The notes under the pieces are model-generated. The model searched no databases and had not been told where the DNA came from. It was given only the letters and a program-made list of their open reading frames with translations. 64,000 nucleotides of DNA, taken from the NCBI GenBank assembly GCA_965656445.1, contig CBFHKO010000010.1:1-64000 (forward strand), read 5' to 3'. The translations under genes were made by a program, and so were the position numbers. Positions 7,140 through 16,120 of this stretch are shown here, piece after piece (position 1 is the stretch's first letter; each line of letters starts with the position of its first letter). The DNA comes from JAHEJA01 sp965656445. GTDB taxonomy: Bacteria > Pseudomonadota > Alphaproteobacteria > Rhodobacterales > Rhodobacteraceae.

Positions 7140-7972
7140 TCGATCCCCTTCAAGAAACGATCCCCGCGCCATTCCCAGAAATAAAACATTGAGCGACCCG
7201 CCGAGGAAAATAGAATGCGATCCGCACGACCAACTAAATCTTCATAAGGGACCATTCCGACGCCGCCACGCACTTGGCGCACACGGCTATCGGTTGAATT
7301 GTCGCGATTGTCACCGATGAAAAAGAAATGGCCCTCTGGAACCGTGAACACGGGCGTATTATCGAGCCGCTGTTCGCCAATTTCCAAAGACGAGAATGTG
7401 ACCCCGTTCGGCAATTTCTCAATATAGCGTTGCTTTTCACAAACCGCGCCATCCCCGACCGCACCATTTGAACACCGAGGACGGTTCCCAAATGGCCCTT
7501 GAGGTTCCATCGTTTCGGCAAATATCCCAGCCGGTTGGCGTTCCACTTTGATATCATTGATAACGATCTGTCCATCAACGACTTGAACAGTATCCCCCGG
7601 CAGCCCAATCAAGCGTTTGATATAATCGCGCCCTGTTACAGGATGGCGAAAGACAACAACATCGCCACGCTCGGGATCACCACCAAAGAGGCGTTTGTTG
7701 TCCTTTTTCAGGAACCCACAGATGTCTTCTGCATCAATATTCACGCCAAACCGTGGAATGATAACACTTGGACAAGAGGCGTAGGAATATCCATAGGCCA
7801 TCTTGTTCACAAACATGAAATCCCCAATCAAGAGGGTGCTTTTCATGGAACCTGAGGGGATCCAAAATGGCTGAAAAAACAGGCTGCGAAACAAACCCGC
7901 CAAGAGCAAGGCGTAAACCACGGTCTTGATCGTCTCAACAACCGAGTTTGTGTTTTGGGTTTCGCTCGCCAT
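7136..7972 (-). CDS. lepB: Signal peptidase I
   Basis: A 278-residue membrane-anchored serine protease that removes signal peptides from exported proteins. One N-terminal membrane helix (VVETIKTVVYALLLAGLFRS) precedes the catalytic Ser in PSGSMKSTLLIGD; the catalytic Lys is in GRDYIKRLIGLPGD; box E is FFIGDNRDNSTDSR. MKS replaces the usual MKP after the serine. The start is the ATG at 7972, with AGGAG seven bases upstream; an upstream ATG frame at 8029 would add 19 residues. It lies between acpS and rnc. Confidence 0.96.
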   Translation of the reverse strand: MASETQNTNSVVETIKTVVYALLLAGLFRSLFFQPFWIPSGSMKSTLLIGDFMFVNKMAYGYSYASCPSVIIPRFGVNIDAEDICGFLKKDNKRLFGGDPERGDVVVFRHPVTGRDYIKRLIGLPGDTVQVVDGQIVINDIKVERQPAGIFAETMEPQGPFGNRPRCSNGAVGDGAVCEKQRYIEKLPNGVTFSSLEIGEQRLDNTPVFTVPEGHFFFIGDNRDNSTDSRVRQVRGGVGMVPYEDLVGRADRILFSSAGRSMFYFWEWRGDRFLKGIE

Positions 7973-8025
7973 CTGACTCTCCTGATGTCTATTTCGTGGA
8001 TACATGATCCCCACAACGAAAAGTG

Positions 8026-8427
8026 TCAAGTAATTAGGCGGGCCTCAATAACGACAAAGGCCTGTGCCCAAGGATGATCGTCTGTCAAAGTGACGTGAAC
8101 AACCGCTTGATACCCCTCAGGGGTCATATCATCCAAGCGGGTTTTCGCCCACCCTGTAAGATGCATAATGGGCTGACCTGTTTTCAAATTGGAGACAGAC
8201 ATGTCCTTCCAACTGATCCCCATTCGCAGGCCCGTTCCCAAAGCCTTGGAACAGGCTTCTTTGGCGGCCCAGCGTTTGGCGTAAGTTCCGACGACATCTT
8301 TGCGACGTTCCGCTTTGGCCTGTTCAACATCGGTAAAGACACGGTTGCGAAATCGATCGCCATGCCGGTCCAAGACACCAGCAATGCGATCAATATTCGC
8401 TAAATCCGTACCAATCCCCAATATCAT
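8026..8427 (-). CDS. acpS: Holo-[acyl-carrier-protein] synthase
   Basis: A 133-residue phosphopantetheinyl transferase that converts apo-ACP to holo-ACP using coenzyme A. The Mg-binding Asp is in GIGTDLANIDRI (residue 8), and the second conserved motif is KRWAAKEACSKALGTG with its glutamate. The start ATG overlaps the pdxJ stop by four bases (ATGA), and lepB follows 53 bases on. The pdxJ-acpS-lepB order is typical of alphaproteobacteria. Confidence 0.96.
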   Translation of the reverse strand: MILGIGTDLANIDRIAGVLDRHGDRFRNRVFTDVEQAKAERRKDVVGTYAKRWAAKEACSKALGTGLRMGISWKDMSVSNLKTGQPIMHLTGWAKTRLDDMTPEGYQAVVHVTLTDDHPWAQAFVVIEARLIT

Positions 8428-9179
8428 ACTTGGGCACGTCCCTCGTCCATCAAACGACGCATTTCTAGGATCGCCGGTTCAAGGCCACGGAAAATAGCCT
8501 CGCCAATGATAAAATGACCAATGTTCAGCTCTTTGACTTCAGGAAGCGCAGCAACGGGTTGCACCGTGTCATAAGTGAGGCCATGACCTGCGTGGACCTC
8601 CAGTCCAAGCGAATGGGCAAAGCTCGCCATTTCTGTCAAACGAACAAGCTCTTTGTCCCGTTGAATAAAATCACCCTCAGCATGAAAATCGCAGTAAGCG
8701 CCCGTGTGCAATTCGATGACCTGTGCGCCAATGCGATTGGCCGCTTCAATTTGCGCCTGATCTGCGGCGATAAAGATCGAGACCCGACAGCCCACATCTC
8801 TCAATGGCGCAATAAAATGCGCAAGGCTGTTTTCCTCTTGGGCGACATTGAGGCCGCCTTCGGTTGTACGCTCTTCTCTTTTTTCGGGAACAATACACAC
8901 GGCATGGGGTTTATGGCGCAAAGCAATTTGTTGCATCTCTTGTGTTGCCGCCATTTCAAAATTCAACGGCACCGTAAGCGCATCCATCAACCCATCAATA
9001 TCCGCATCTGATATATGGCGGCGATCCTCACGAAGATGGGCCGTGATACCATCTGCACCTGCCTTCTCAGCGATTAAAGCTGCACGAACGGGATCAGGAT
9101 AGTCGGAGCCACGCGCATTTCGCACAGTTGCAACGTGGTCAATATTGACCCCCAAACGCAAAGAATGTGTTGAGCTCAT
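8424..9179 (-). CDS. pdxJ: Pyridoxine 5'-phosphate synthase
   Basis: A 251-residue TIM-barrel enzyme that condenses 1-deoxyxylulose 5-phosphate with 3-amino-2-oxopropyl phosphate in DXP-dependent vitamin B6 synthesis. LGVNIDHVATVRNARG opens the barrel, AHLREDRRHI binds substrate, and the glycine-rich GHGLTYDTV and LNIGHFIIGEA stretches form the phosphate site. Catalytic histidine and glutamate are present. It is translationally coupled to acpS. Confidence 0.97.
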   Translation of the reverse strand: MSSTHSLRLGVNIDHVATVRNARGSDYPDPVRAALIAEKAGADGITAHLREDRRHISDADIDGLMDALTVPLNFEMAATQEMQQIALRHKPHAVCIVPEKREERTTEGGLNVAQEENSLAHFIAPLRDVGCRVSIFIAADQAQIEAANRIGAQVIELHTGAYCDFHAEGDFIQRDKELVRLTEMASFAHSLGLEVHAGHGLTYDTVQPVAALPEVKELNIGHFIIGEAIFRGLEPAILEMRRLMDEGRAQV

Positions 9180-9213
9180 GAACCCATCTCCTAAGACAAT
9201 CTACTTGATAGAC

Positions 9214-9876
9214 TTAGTGCAGATTAGACGTGTCGTCAGTAGGGGATTTGGGTTTTTTCTTTAATTTCAGAAGTTTTTCTTTCAACGCCCCTTTGCGTCG
9301 GTTTTGATAGGCTCGAATAAGAGGCGCGCTTAAATAGTAGCTAATGATCCCCGCAATTGTTCCAGGGATCAATCCACCAATCAAATAGGGAAAGAACACT
9401 TCGTTATAAAAAACGATCAAGTTCGACCAATCCGCCTTTTCCGGCGTAAAGATAGCTGCGATGTTATGTTTCAGGTCATTAGATGCGTCGAGAAACTTGC
9501 CAAACAGCCCACGCTCTATTTCGACCCCGTCGTAGATGGGACGCCCCAGCAAGAAATGTCCTGTGCTCAGGGAGGCCATCGCAATTGGCACATAGGTCAA
9601 AGGATTGCCAAAAAACGTCGCCAAAAGTGCCGCGAGAACGTTCCCCCGCATCAGGCGAGCAATCAGAAATGCCGTTAAAAAATGCAGCCCGTAAAATGGG
9701 GTAAAGGTGGTAAAGACACCAGCGAATATGCCGCGCGCAATTTTTTCCGGTGGGTCAGGCAACCGCTTCAAGCGGTGCGTGACGTAATAAAATGCCCGCG
9801 CCCAGCCGCCCTTTGGCCAGACCGCTTCCACAATTCTCATGTAGAACGGCCTTTTATCTCGGCGTTTAAAAACCAC
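9214..9876 (-). CDS. DUF2062 membrane protein
   Basis: A 220-residue protein of the DUF2062 family. The conserved stretch PEKIARGIFAGVFTTFTPFY (about 40-60) leads into a membrane helix; a second hydrophobic segment lies around RGNVLAALLATFFGNPLTYV and a third at FPYLIGGLIPGTIAGIISYYL. The C-terminus is lysine-rich and probably cytoplasmic. Function is not known. It starts eight bases after the RelA/SpoT stop and sits before pdxJ. Confidence 0.88.
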   Translation of the reverse strand: MVFKRRDKRPFYMRIVEAVWPKGGWARAFYYVTHRLKRLPDPPEKIARGIFAGVFTTFTPFYGLHFLTAFLIARLMRGNVLAALLATFFGNPLTYVPIAMASLSTGHFLLGRPIYDGVEIERGLFGKFLDASNDLKHNIAAIFTPEKADWSNLIVFYNEVFFPYLIGGLIPGTIAGIISYYLSAPLIRAYQNRRKGALKEKLLKLKKKPKSPTDDTSNLH

Positions 9877-9884
9877 GCGTTACC

Positions 9885-12029
9885 TCACGACCTTGCATTT
9901 ACGATCAAATCTTTCACTAACTCTGGCTTCCTGAGACGATCAACAGAGGTCACTTCGCTTTCGGCTTCGAGAGCGGAAATGACAGAATGGAAATGTTCGA
10001 TATCCCTCAAATCAACATCTATGTGAATCGTATAAAAGTCTTGTCTACGATCCATGAATTCGAGATCAGAGATATTGGCTTGTTGCTCGCCAATCAAGGT
10101 ACAAATGCGTCCCAATACCCCTGCGTCATTACTAATCGTCATGGCTAGGGTTACGTCATAAATGGCTGAGTGTTTACCCGATTGCCAATGCAAATCTAGC
10201 CATTTGTGTGGGCGATCTTGAAATAGTTCGAGGATTTCACAGTCAATAGCATGGACAACAACGCCCTTACCTTTTGCTTTGATGCCGACAATCCGTTCTC
10301 CTGGGAGTGGTTGACAGCACATGTCGCGGTTAATCTCCTGACCAGGCGCAAGGCCAATAACAGCGCGTTGCTTATCTATGCTTTCGACATCATCGGCGGC
10401 GAGGTCACTATAGACCGCATGCACAACATCGCGAGGGCGGATATCATTTGCGCCGAGATCCACCATCATATCATCGACAGTGGCATAGCTTAGCTTCTTG
10501 GAGGCTGTTTCAAGCGCCTTATCGGTGGCTTTTTTATCAACATGCTCAAAAGCCGCACGCGCATATTCGCGCCCCATCGCGATGAACCGTGCGCGCACTT
10601 GTTCTTTGATGCTGCGGTTGATGGCGGTCTTGGCCTTGCCTGTGGCCACCATTTCCAGCCAATCCACATGTGGCTGTTGACCCTCAGCTGTGATCACCTC
10701 AATCGTTTGCCCATTTCGCAAGGGTTTATATAGAGGATACCTTAGGCCATCGACTTTGGCCCCAACGGTTTTGTGCCCAATCCGCGTGTGAATAGCATAG
10801 GCAAAATCAATCGGCGTCGCCCCACGCGGCAGCTTGATCACATCACCTTTGGGCGTGAAACAAAATACCTTGTCGGCATACATTTCCAATTTGACGGCTT
10901 CTAAGAAGGCTGTTGGGTCTTCTTCGGTATCAAACTGTTCGATGAGATCACGAATCCAGCGAACGGGATCAACAGTGAATGGATTTTCGCTCCGCGCCCC
11001 ATCCTTGTAGGACCAATGCGCAGCAACCCCTGTTTCGGCAACATCGTGCATTTGCTGAGTGCGCATTTGCACTTCGACTTGTTTGCCATCCCGACCTTTT
11101 ACGGTCGTATGAATAGAGCGGTATCCGTTTGATTTTGGCTGGCTGATATAATCTTTGAACCGTCCGGGAACCGCGCGCCACCTTTGGTGGATCACCCCTA
11201 AGACGCGATAACAATCTGCTTCTGTCTGGGTAATGATACGAAACCCGTAGATGTCCGACAGGCGCGAAAAAGACAGTTCTTTTTCCTGCATTTTGCGCCA
11301 AATCGAATACGGCTTTTTCGCACGACCATAGACTGAGGCATCAATGCCCGCCTCTGCCAATTCATGGCGCATATCGGTTGAAATATTTTCAACAACATCA
11401 CCCGCTTCTTTTTGAAGCGTGATGAAGCGGCGCAAAATTGACGTCCGACCATCTGGATTAAGAACGCGAAAGGCCAAATCCTCAAGCTCTTCGCGCATGG
11501 ACTGCATCCCCATGCGCCCAGCAAGGGGGGCGAAAATATCCATCGTTTCGCGGGCTTTTTGCGCCTGTTTTTCAGGCGTCATGGCGCGAATTGTGCTCAT
11601 GTTGTGCAGGCGATCGGCCAGTTTGACCAACATCACACGCATATCTTTAGCAATTGCCATCAAGAGCTTGCGTGTATTTTCCGCCTCTTTCGTCGCCGTA
11701 GAGCCAAGTTGCATCTTGGTGAGGTTCGTTACCCCATCGACAAGCATTGCAATCTCAGGAGAGAACAAGGAGGCGATCTCTTGTTTTGTGGATTCAGTAT
11801 CCTCAATCGTGTCGTGCAAAAGACCTGTGATGATCGAGGCATCATCCAGCTTTTGCTTGGCCAAAATAACAGCAACCGCGACAGGATGCGTGAAATAAGG
11901 CTCTCCGGATTTTCGGAACTGGCCCTCATGTTTTTCGCGGCCATAATTATAGGCCGCGATTATCATGTCGCTATTTGATTTTGGATTGTAGCTCGTGACA
12001 AGCTGGGCAAGGTCTTCAGCAGAAATCAT
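9885..12029 (-). CDS. rsh: Bifunctional (p)ppGpp synthetase/hydrolase (RelA/SpoT homologue)
   Basis: A 714-residue long-form RSH enzyme that makes and degrades (p)ppGpp in the stringent response. The N-terminal HD hydrolase domain has YFTHPVAVA and GLLHDTIEDT; the synthetase domain has KSNGYRSIHTTV; TGS follows (FTPKGDVIKLPRGATPIDFAYAIH) and an ACT domain ends the protein. Hydrolase and synthetase motifs both look intact, so both activities are expected, as for the single RSH of most alphaproteobacteria. It lies 21 bases after rpoZ, the same pairing as in many proteobacteria. Confidence 0.97.
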   Translation of the reverse strand: MISAEDLAQLVTSYNPKSNSDMIIAAYNYGREKHEGQFRKSGEPYFTHPVAVAVILAKQKLDDASIITGLLHDTIEDTESTKQEIASLFSPEIAMLVDGVTNLTKMQLGSTATKEAENTRKLLMAIAKDMRVMLVKLADRLHNMSTIRAMTPEKQAQKARETMDIFAPLAGRMGMQSMREELEDLAFRVLNPDGRTSILRRFITLQKEAGDVVENISTDMRHELAEAGIDASVYGRAKKPYSIWRKMQEKELSFSRLSDIYGFRIITQTEADCYRVLGVIHQRWRAVPGRFKDYISQPKSNGYRSIHTTVKGRDGKQVEVQMRTQQMHDVAETGVAAHWSYKDGARSENPFTVDPVRWIRDLIEQFDTEEDPTAFLEAVKLEMYADKVFCFTPKGDVIKLPRGATPIDFAYAIHTRIGHKTVGAKVDGLRYPLYKPLRNGQTIEVITAEGQQPHVDWLEMVATGKAKTAINRSIKEQVRARFIAMGREYARAAFEHVDKKATDKALETASKKLSYATVDDMMVDLGANDIRPRDVVHAVYSDLAADDVESIDKQRAVIGLAPGQEINRDMCCQPLPGERIVGIKAKGKGVVVHAIDCEILELFQDRPHKWLDLHWQSGKHSAIYDVTLAMTISNDAGVLGRICTLIGEQQANISDLEFMDRRQDFYTIHIDVDLRDIEHFHSVISALEAESEVTSVDRLRKPELVKDLIVNARS

Positions 12030-12050
12030 ACACGGAAAACCTTGTTTATA

Positions 12051-12404
12051 TTAGGACTGACCCTGTGCTGCCATCAAAGCACGAAGAAGCTTTTCTTCTG
12101 ACATGTCATCTTCTTCAGGGCGATCCGCTTCGCCACCCATAAGAAGCGCCATAGAATCATCTTCTGGCTCATCAACTTCGATCTGAGTTTGGTTGTTTTC
12201 AATCAAACGCTCACGAAGCTCATCCGCTGTTTGTGTTTCGTCTGCGATTTCGCGCAAGGACACAACAGGGTTTTTATCGTTGTCACGGTCAACTGAAATA
12301 GGCGAACCCGCCGCAATCTCACGCGCGCGGTGAGCGGCTAACATAACAAGCTCAAAGCGGTTGGGAACTTTATCTACACAGTCTTCTACAGTAACGCGGG
12401 CCAT
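12051..12404 (-). CDS. rpoZ: RNA polymerase omega subunit
   Basis: A 117-residue omega subunit; it helps fold and assemble the beta' subunit, and in many bacteria forms part of a ppGpp site on RNA polymerase. MARVTVEDCVDKVPNRFELV and AHRAREIAAGSP are the conserved N-terminal motifs; the acidic C-terminal tail is typical of alphaproteobacteria. The ATG at 12404, with GGAG upstream, is the proper start; an in-frame start at 12455 would add 17 non-conserved residues. It is first in the operon that continues to recO. Confidence 0.97.
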   Translation of the reverse strand: MARVTVEDCVDKVPNRFELVMLAAHRAREIAAGSPISVDRDNDKNPVVSLREIADETQTADELRERLIENNQTQIEVDEPEDDSMALLMGGEADRPEEDDMSEEKLLRALMAAQGQS

Positions 12405-12475
12405 TGGACACTCCAATAAAATCGATCGATGAACGCAGCCTTTTACGCTGCTCACAAAAGAAAGACAAGTCGATA

Positions 12476-13060
12476 TTATAGGACTTTCAACTCTTCTCTC
12501 TGTTCGGCTGGCAGCGCCATAAACATTTCACGCACAGTTTTACCCAAGACAGGGTGCCGCCAATCAGGAACGATGTCATTCAGGGGACCAAGAACAAAGG
12601 CGCGATCTTGGATCCTTGGGTGAGGGAGTATCAATTCATCGGGCGCCGCTTGCGATTGAAGAGCGGGATCTAACGTTTTCCATTTCATGAATTCCGCCTC
12701 ATTCGGGGCAATCTCTTGCCCAACTGCGAGCAGGTCCAAATCAAGGGTTCTCATGCCCCACCGCTGAACACGTTCCCGACCAATAGTTGCCTCTACGTCA
12801 TGTAAGACCTTCAAAACATGTGAAGAATCGTGATTTGAGCGAATCACTATGGCTGCATTTACGTAATCTGGCCCAGCGCCGACCGGAAAACAGGGCGTTT
12901 GGTAGAATTTACTGACTTTCATTATAAAAAAATCTGCACTCTTCAAGTGGGAAAGCGCTATGGACAATATATCCATTGGGTTGACACCGGACCACTCTTG
13001 ATTGCTACCTAAGGCAACCAAACAACCTCTAGGATCACTTAGGGTAACTTTATTACGCAT
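12476..13060 (-). CDS. folK: 2-amino-4-hydroxy-6-hydroxymethyldihydropteridine pyrophosphokinase
   Basis: A 194-residue HPPK, which pyrophosphorylates the pterin in folate synthesis. LVALGSNQEW opens the fold, RWGMRTLDLDLLAVG is the catalytic and Mg-binding loop, and LILPHPRIQDRAFVLGPL is the C-terminal signature. A 71-base gap separates it from rpoZ downstream. The ATG at 13060 has an AGGAA site about 11 bases upstream, slightly far. Confidence 0.95.
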   Translation of the reverse strand: MRNKVTLSDPRGCLVALGSNQEWSGVNPMDILSIALSHLKSADFFIMKVSKFYQTPCFPVGAGPDYVNAAIVIRSNHDSSHVLKVLHDVEATIGRERVQRWGMRTLDLDLLAVGQEIAPNEAEFMKWKTLDPALQSQAAPDELILPHPRIQDRAFVLGPLNDIVPDWRHPVLGKTVREMFMALPAEQREELKVL

Positions 13061-13200
13061 AAGAGAGTGATTCCTATTCTTTTGTCACATTTTGAAGGGT
13101 TGCGACATACGACTAAATGAGTAGTGTGAGGGGCGCTCGCTCAGCTAAAGCTAAATCACTCACGGAATATTTGAGCAAGCAAATTTTGAAAGGGTATTAA

Positions 13201-13770
13201 ATGTTTTACAAAGACGAACGGCTTGCGCTGTTCATCGATGGATCGAACCTATACGCCGCTGCAAAGTCGCTAGGTTTTGACATCGATTATAAATTACTTC
13301 GCACGGAATTCATGCGTCGCGGCAAACTGCTACGGGCTTTTTACTATACGGCGTTGCTGGACAATGAAGAGTATTCCCCGATCCGCCCTCTTGTTGACTG
13401 GTTGAATTACAACGGCTTCACGATGGTGACGAAATCGGCCAAAGAATACACCGACAGCCAAGGTCGCCGTAAAGTTAAAGGCAACATGGACATTGAGTTG
13501 ACTGTGAACGCAATGGAGCTTGCACCGCATGTCGATCACATTGTTCTTTTTTCAGGCGACGGTGATTTCCGTCCATTGATCGAAAGCCTTCAGCGTCAGG
13601 GCGTGCGCGTGTCTGTTGTCTCAACAATTCGCAGCCAGCCACCGATGATTGCGGATGAGCTTCGTCGTCAGGCTGACAACTTTATCGAACTTGATGGCTT
13701 GCGGGATGTCATTGGTCGCCCACCACGGGATGACGATGAACCCGGCGCTGCGCCATATACTCAAGACTAA
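13201..13770 (+). CDS. NYN-domain (LabA/DUF88-type) protein
   Basis: A 189-residue member of the NYN/PIN-like nuclease group. Acidic residues expected in the active site are seen in LALFIDGSNLYAAAK (Asp near 14), the central KGNMDIELTVNAMEL and the FSGDGDFRPLIESL loop. RQADNFIELDGL and an acidic, proline-rich tail close the protein. Homologues are annotated as possible RNases without a settled target. It stands alone between folK and the histidine kinase and ends in a strong terminator. Confidence 0.87.
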   Translation: MFYKDERLALFIDGSNLYAAAKSLGFDIDYKLLRTEFMRRGKLLRAFYYTALLDNEEYSPIRPLVDWLNYNGFTMVTKSAKEYTDSQGRRKVKGNMDIELTVNAMELAPHVDHIVLFSGDGDFRPLIESLQRQGVRVSVVSTIRSQPPMIADELRRQADNFIELDGLRDVIGRPPRDDDEPGAAPYTQD

Positions 13771-13774
13771 CATC

Positions 13775-13806
13775 AAAACCCCTTGGTTCTGCCAAGGGTT
13801 TTTTTA
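13775..13806. terminator. Bidirectional terminator between NYN gene and kinase
   Basis: A CCCTTGG/CCAAGGG stem (13780-13798) with a five-base loop is flanked by As on the left and a run of seven Ts on the right. It stands between the convergent NYN gene and histidine kinase and can serve both strands. Confidence 0.8.
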
Positions 13807-15948
13807 TTCCACCCACTTGGCAATTGCGGCCTTTAGATCCTTGATTGCGAATGGCTTGGAGAGATAATCATCCATACCAGAGGAAAAGCATTGATCGGCC
13901 TCACCCAACAAAGCGTTGGCTGTGATCGCAATCACAGGCGTGCGCGCGATACTCCGACTAAACTCTGATTCACGGATTTTTTCTGTCATCGCAAAGCCGT
14001 TCATCCGTGGCATATGACAATCACACAATATTAGATTAAATCGACCCGTTTCCCATTGTTTAAAGCCTTCTACGCCATCACTTGCGATTTCCGCAGTTAA
14101 TCCAATTTTGCGCAACTGTTCCAAAATAACAAATTGGTTAATCTCATTGTCCTCAACCACCAGAATGCTGAGCGGCTTGTCAGGATTTTTGTCGACGACA
14201 CCTGGGTCTCTGCTTTGGCTCGTCTCGGCCTCGTCTGAACTTTGATAGAAAACATCGAACATTTCCGCCAAAGTCGTCCAATACTCGCTCAATAACAAAG
14301 GAGTCCAATGGATGATTTGATGGCCCTTTTGCACTTTGGCAGAAATCGCACCGCGATGGGCCGTGAATGTTAGAACACGTTGATCCGGATAGAGCGTTTT
14401 GACACGGCGCGCCACTTCTTGCATTGCAAAACTGGACTTGCCCGACAGAGCAATGACAGCAAGGCCACCGGCGTTAGCCTCGTCGCCCAAGGCTTTGCAG
14501 AAGTCATCTTCATCTTCAAAGCGATAAAATTCAGCGCCAGTATAGGTCGTGTAGCCTTCCATATACTGGGCCAATCCTGGCTCAGGAACATAGGCAAAAA
14601 CTCTACGTCCCCGTAAATTTGGCGCCTCGTTCGCACCGCCAGCCTGTCGCAGCGGGAGACGAACAGAGAACTCTGTCCCCACGCCAACTGTGCTGGACAC
14701 GTCAATTGTTCCACCCATCTTATGAACGAGCTGTTGAACAATCGTCAAACCCAGACCCGTCCCACCAAAACGCCCAGAGGCCCCTGCCTTGGCTTGGATA
14801 AAAGGCTCAAATATATTGTGAAGTTCATCCTCATCCATCCCAACACCATTGTCGTGAACGCGGATAATCAAATCAGTCTCATCATGCGCTAAATACAGAC
14901 GAACGAGACCAAGCTCTGTTGGATCCTCTTTGGATGAAAACTTAATCGCATTCGACATAAGGTTCAAAACAACCTGTCGAAGCCGCCCCCCATCACAAAG
15001 AATATGAGACGGAATGTTAGGATCCACTCGGAAATTCAACTCGACCCGTTTTGAATCCGCAAATGGCGTGATGCTCTCTACGATACTTTCAACCGTTGGC
15101 AATATTCGGATACGCGTCGGATTAAGCTCAAGTTGGCCTGCTTCGATCTTGGATGTATCCAAGATATCATCAATGATGCGCAACAAAGACACAGAACTTT
15201 CCCGCATCGTGCGCACAATCCGCTTTTGATCTCTGTTCATGTCAGGACCATCGAGAACGTCCAAAAGCCCAAGCACCCCATTCATAGGCGTTCTAATTTC
15301 ATGGCTCATGTTCGCCAAAAAGGTCGATTTGGCAACATTTGCCTCCTGCGCTTTGCGATTAGAGTCATACATTTGAACGGCATAAGAATTGGCAATAATC
15401 GCGAAAAACCCTAATTCAATTAGGATGATCATAAGTGTCGTGATTGCCACAGGCAGCTCGATATAGGTCTCTGCAATGTCATGCGCTATGACAGGTGCGC
15501 CAAAGTAATCAGCGCCCAATACCCAAACAACGATCCAATACACGATGTTGGAAAATGAGAAAAAGAATAACGGGATCCTCTCAGATAAGAGTGAAAAGAC
15601 CAAAAAAGGACCACCAACGATGGCGCCAAACATCATTGGGACATTTGCAGCCTCATCCACGACAAAGCATCCGACCAAGACAGCCATTTGACCGGAAAAC
15701 ATCCAAACGCAACGACCCAAAAGATTAAACCGTCCGTCCATGGTGAAAATTGCAACAACAGAGCCAAGAGCCGCGATAAACGCAATTCCGATCACGCTTG
15801 GTTCATTGATGGCTAGCCCTAAGAGGGACCAACACACCGCAACAAACATGATGAACCACGAGGTAAAGCGCACCGTTTCAATCCGCCTGAAATGCGCATT
15901 GTTATCGACGTTTTGGGTAAGTTCATCGCTAATTTGTGGGCCAAACAT
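13804..15948 (-). CDS. Hybrid sensor histidine kinase
   Basis: A 714-residue membrane kinase. About six membrane helices fill residues 28-190, with no periplasmic sensor domain. A HisKA domain follows with His216 in SHEIRTPMNG, then an ATPase domain with G boxes (VHDNGVGMDEDEL, GRFGGTGLGLTIV). Between the ATPase and the end lie two receiver-like parts: one from about 430 to 550 without a phosphorylatable aspartate, and a canonical one with Asp643 (LILCDCHMP) and the DDYLSKPF lysine. No Hpt domain is present, so the phosphate must go to a separate protein. No response-regulator gene is adjacent. The signal is unknown. Confidence 0.93.
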   Translation of the reverse strand: MFGPQISDELTQNVDNNAHFRRIETVRFTSWFIMFVAVCWSLLGLAINEPSVIGIAFIAALGSVVAIFTMDGRFNLLGRCVWMFSGQMAVLVGCFVVDEAANVPMMFGAIVGGPFLVFSLLSERIPLFFFSFSNIVYWIVVWVLGADYFGAPVIAHDIAETYIELPVAITTLMIILIELGFFAIIANSYAVQMYDSNRKAQEANVAKSTFLANMSHEIRTPMNGVLGLLDVLDGPDMNRDQKRIVRTMRESSVSLLRIIDDILDTSKIEAGQLELNPTRIRILPTVESIVESITPFADSKRVELNFRVDPNIPSHILCDGGRLRQVVLNLMSNAIKFSSKEDPTELGLVRLYLAHDETDLIIRVHDNGVGMDEDELHNIFEPFIQAKAGASGRFGGTGLGLTIVQQLVHKMGGTIDVSSTVGVGTEFSVRLPLRQAGGANEAPNLRGRRVFAYVPEPGLAQYMEGYTTYTGAEFYRFEDEDDFCKALGDEANAGGLAVIALSGKSSFAMQEVARRVKTLYPDQRVLTFTAHRGAISAKVQKGHQIIHWTPLLLSEYWTTLAEMFDVFYQSSDEAETSQSRDPGVVDKNPDKPLSILVVEDNEINQFVILEQLRKIGLTAEIASDGVEGFKQWETGRFNLILCDCHMPRMNGFAMTEKIRESEFSRSIARTPVIAITANALLGEADQCFSSGMDDYLSKPFAIKDLKAAIAKWVE

Positions 15949-16120
15949 TATCTATATTACCATTTTCAAATTATATCCCACCGCTGTGTTCGTTTATAGT
16001 CTGCGTCATGTGTAGGTCCAGACTAATATTTGACACGACAAAATTCACGAACTCAGCATTGAGGTTTATATCCAATATCGTCTAGGTTATACTCAAGTTT
16101 CATTGAATGAAAGATTGGGC

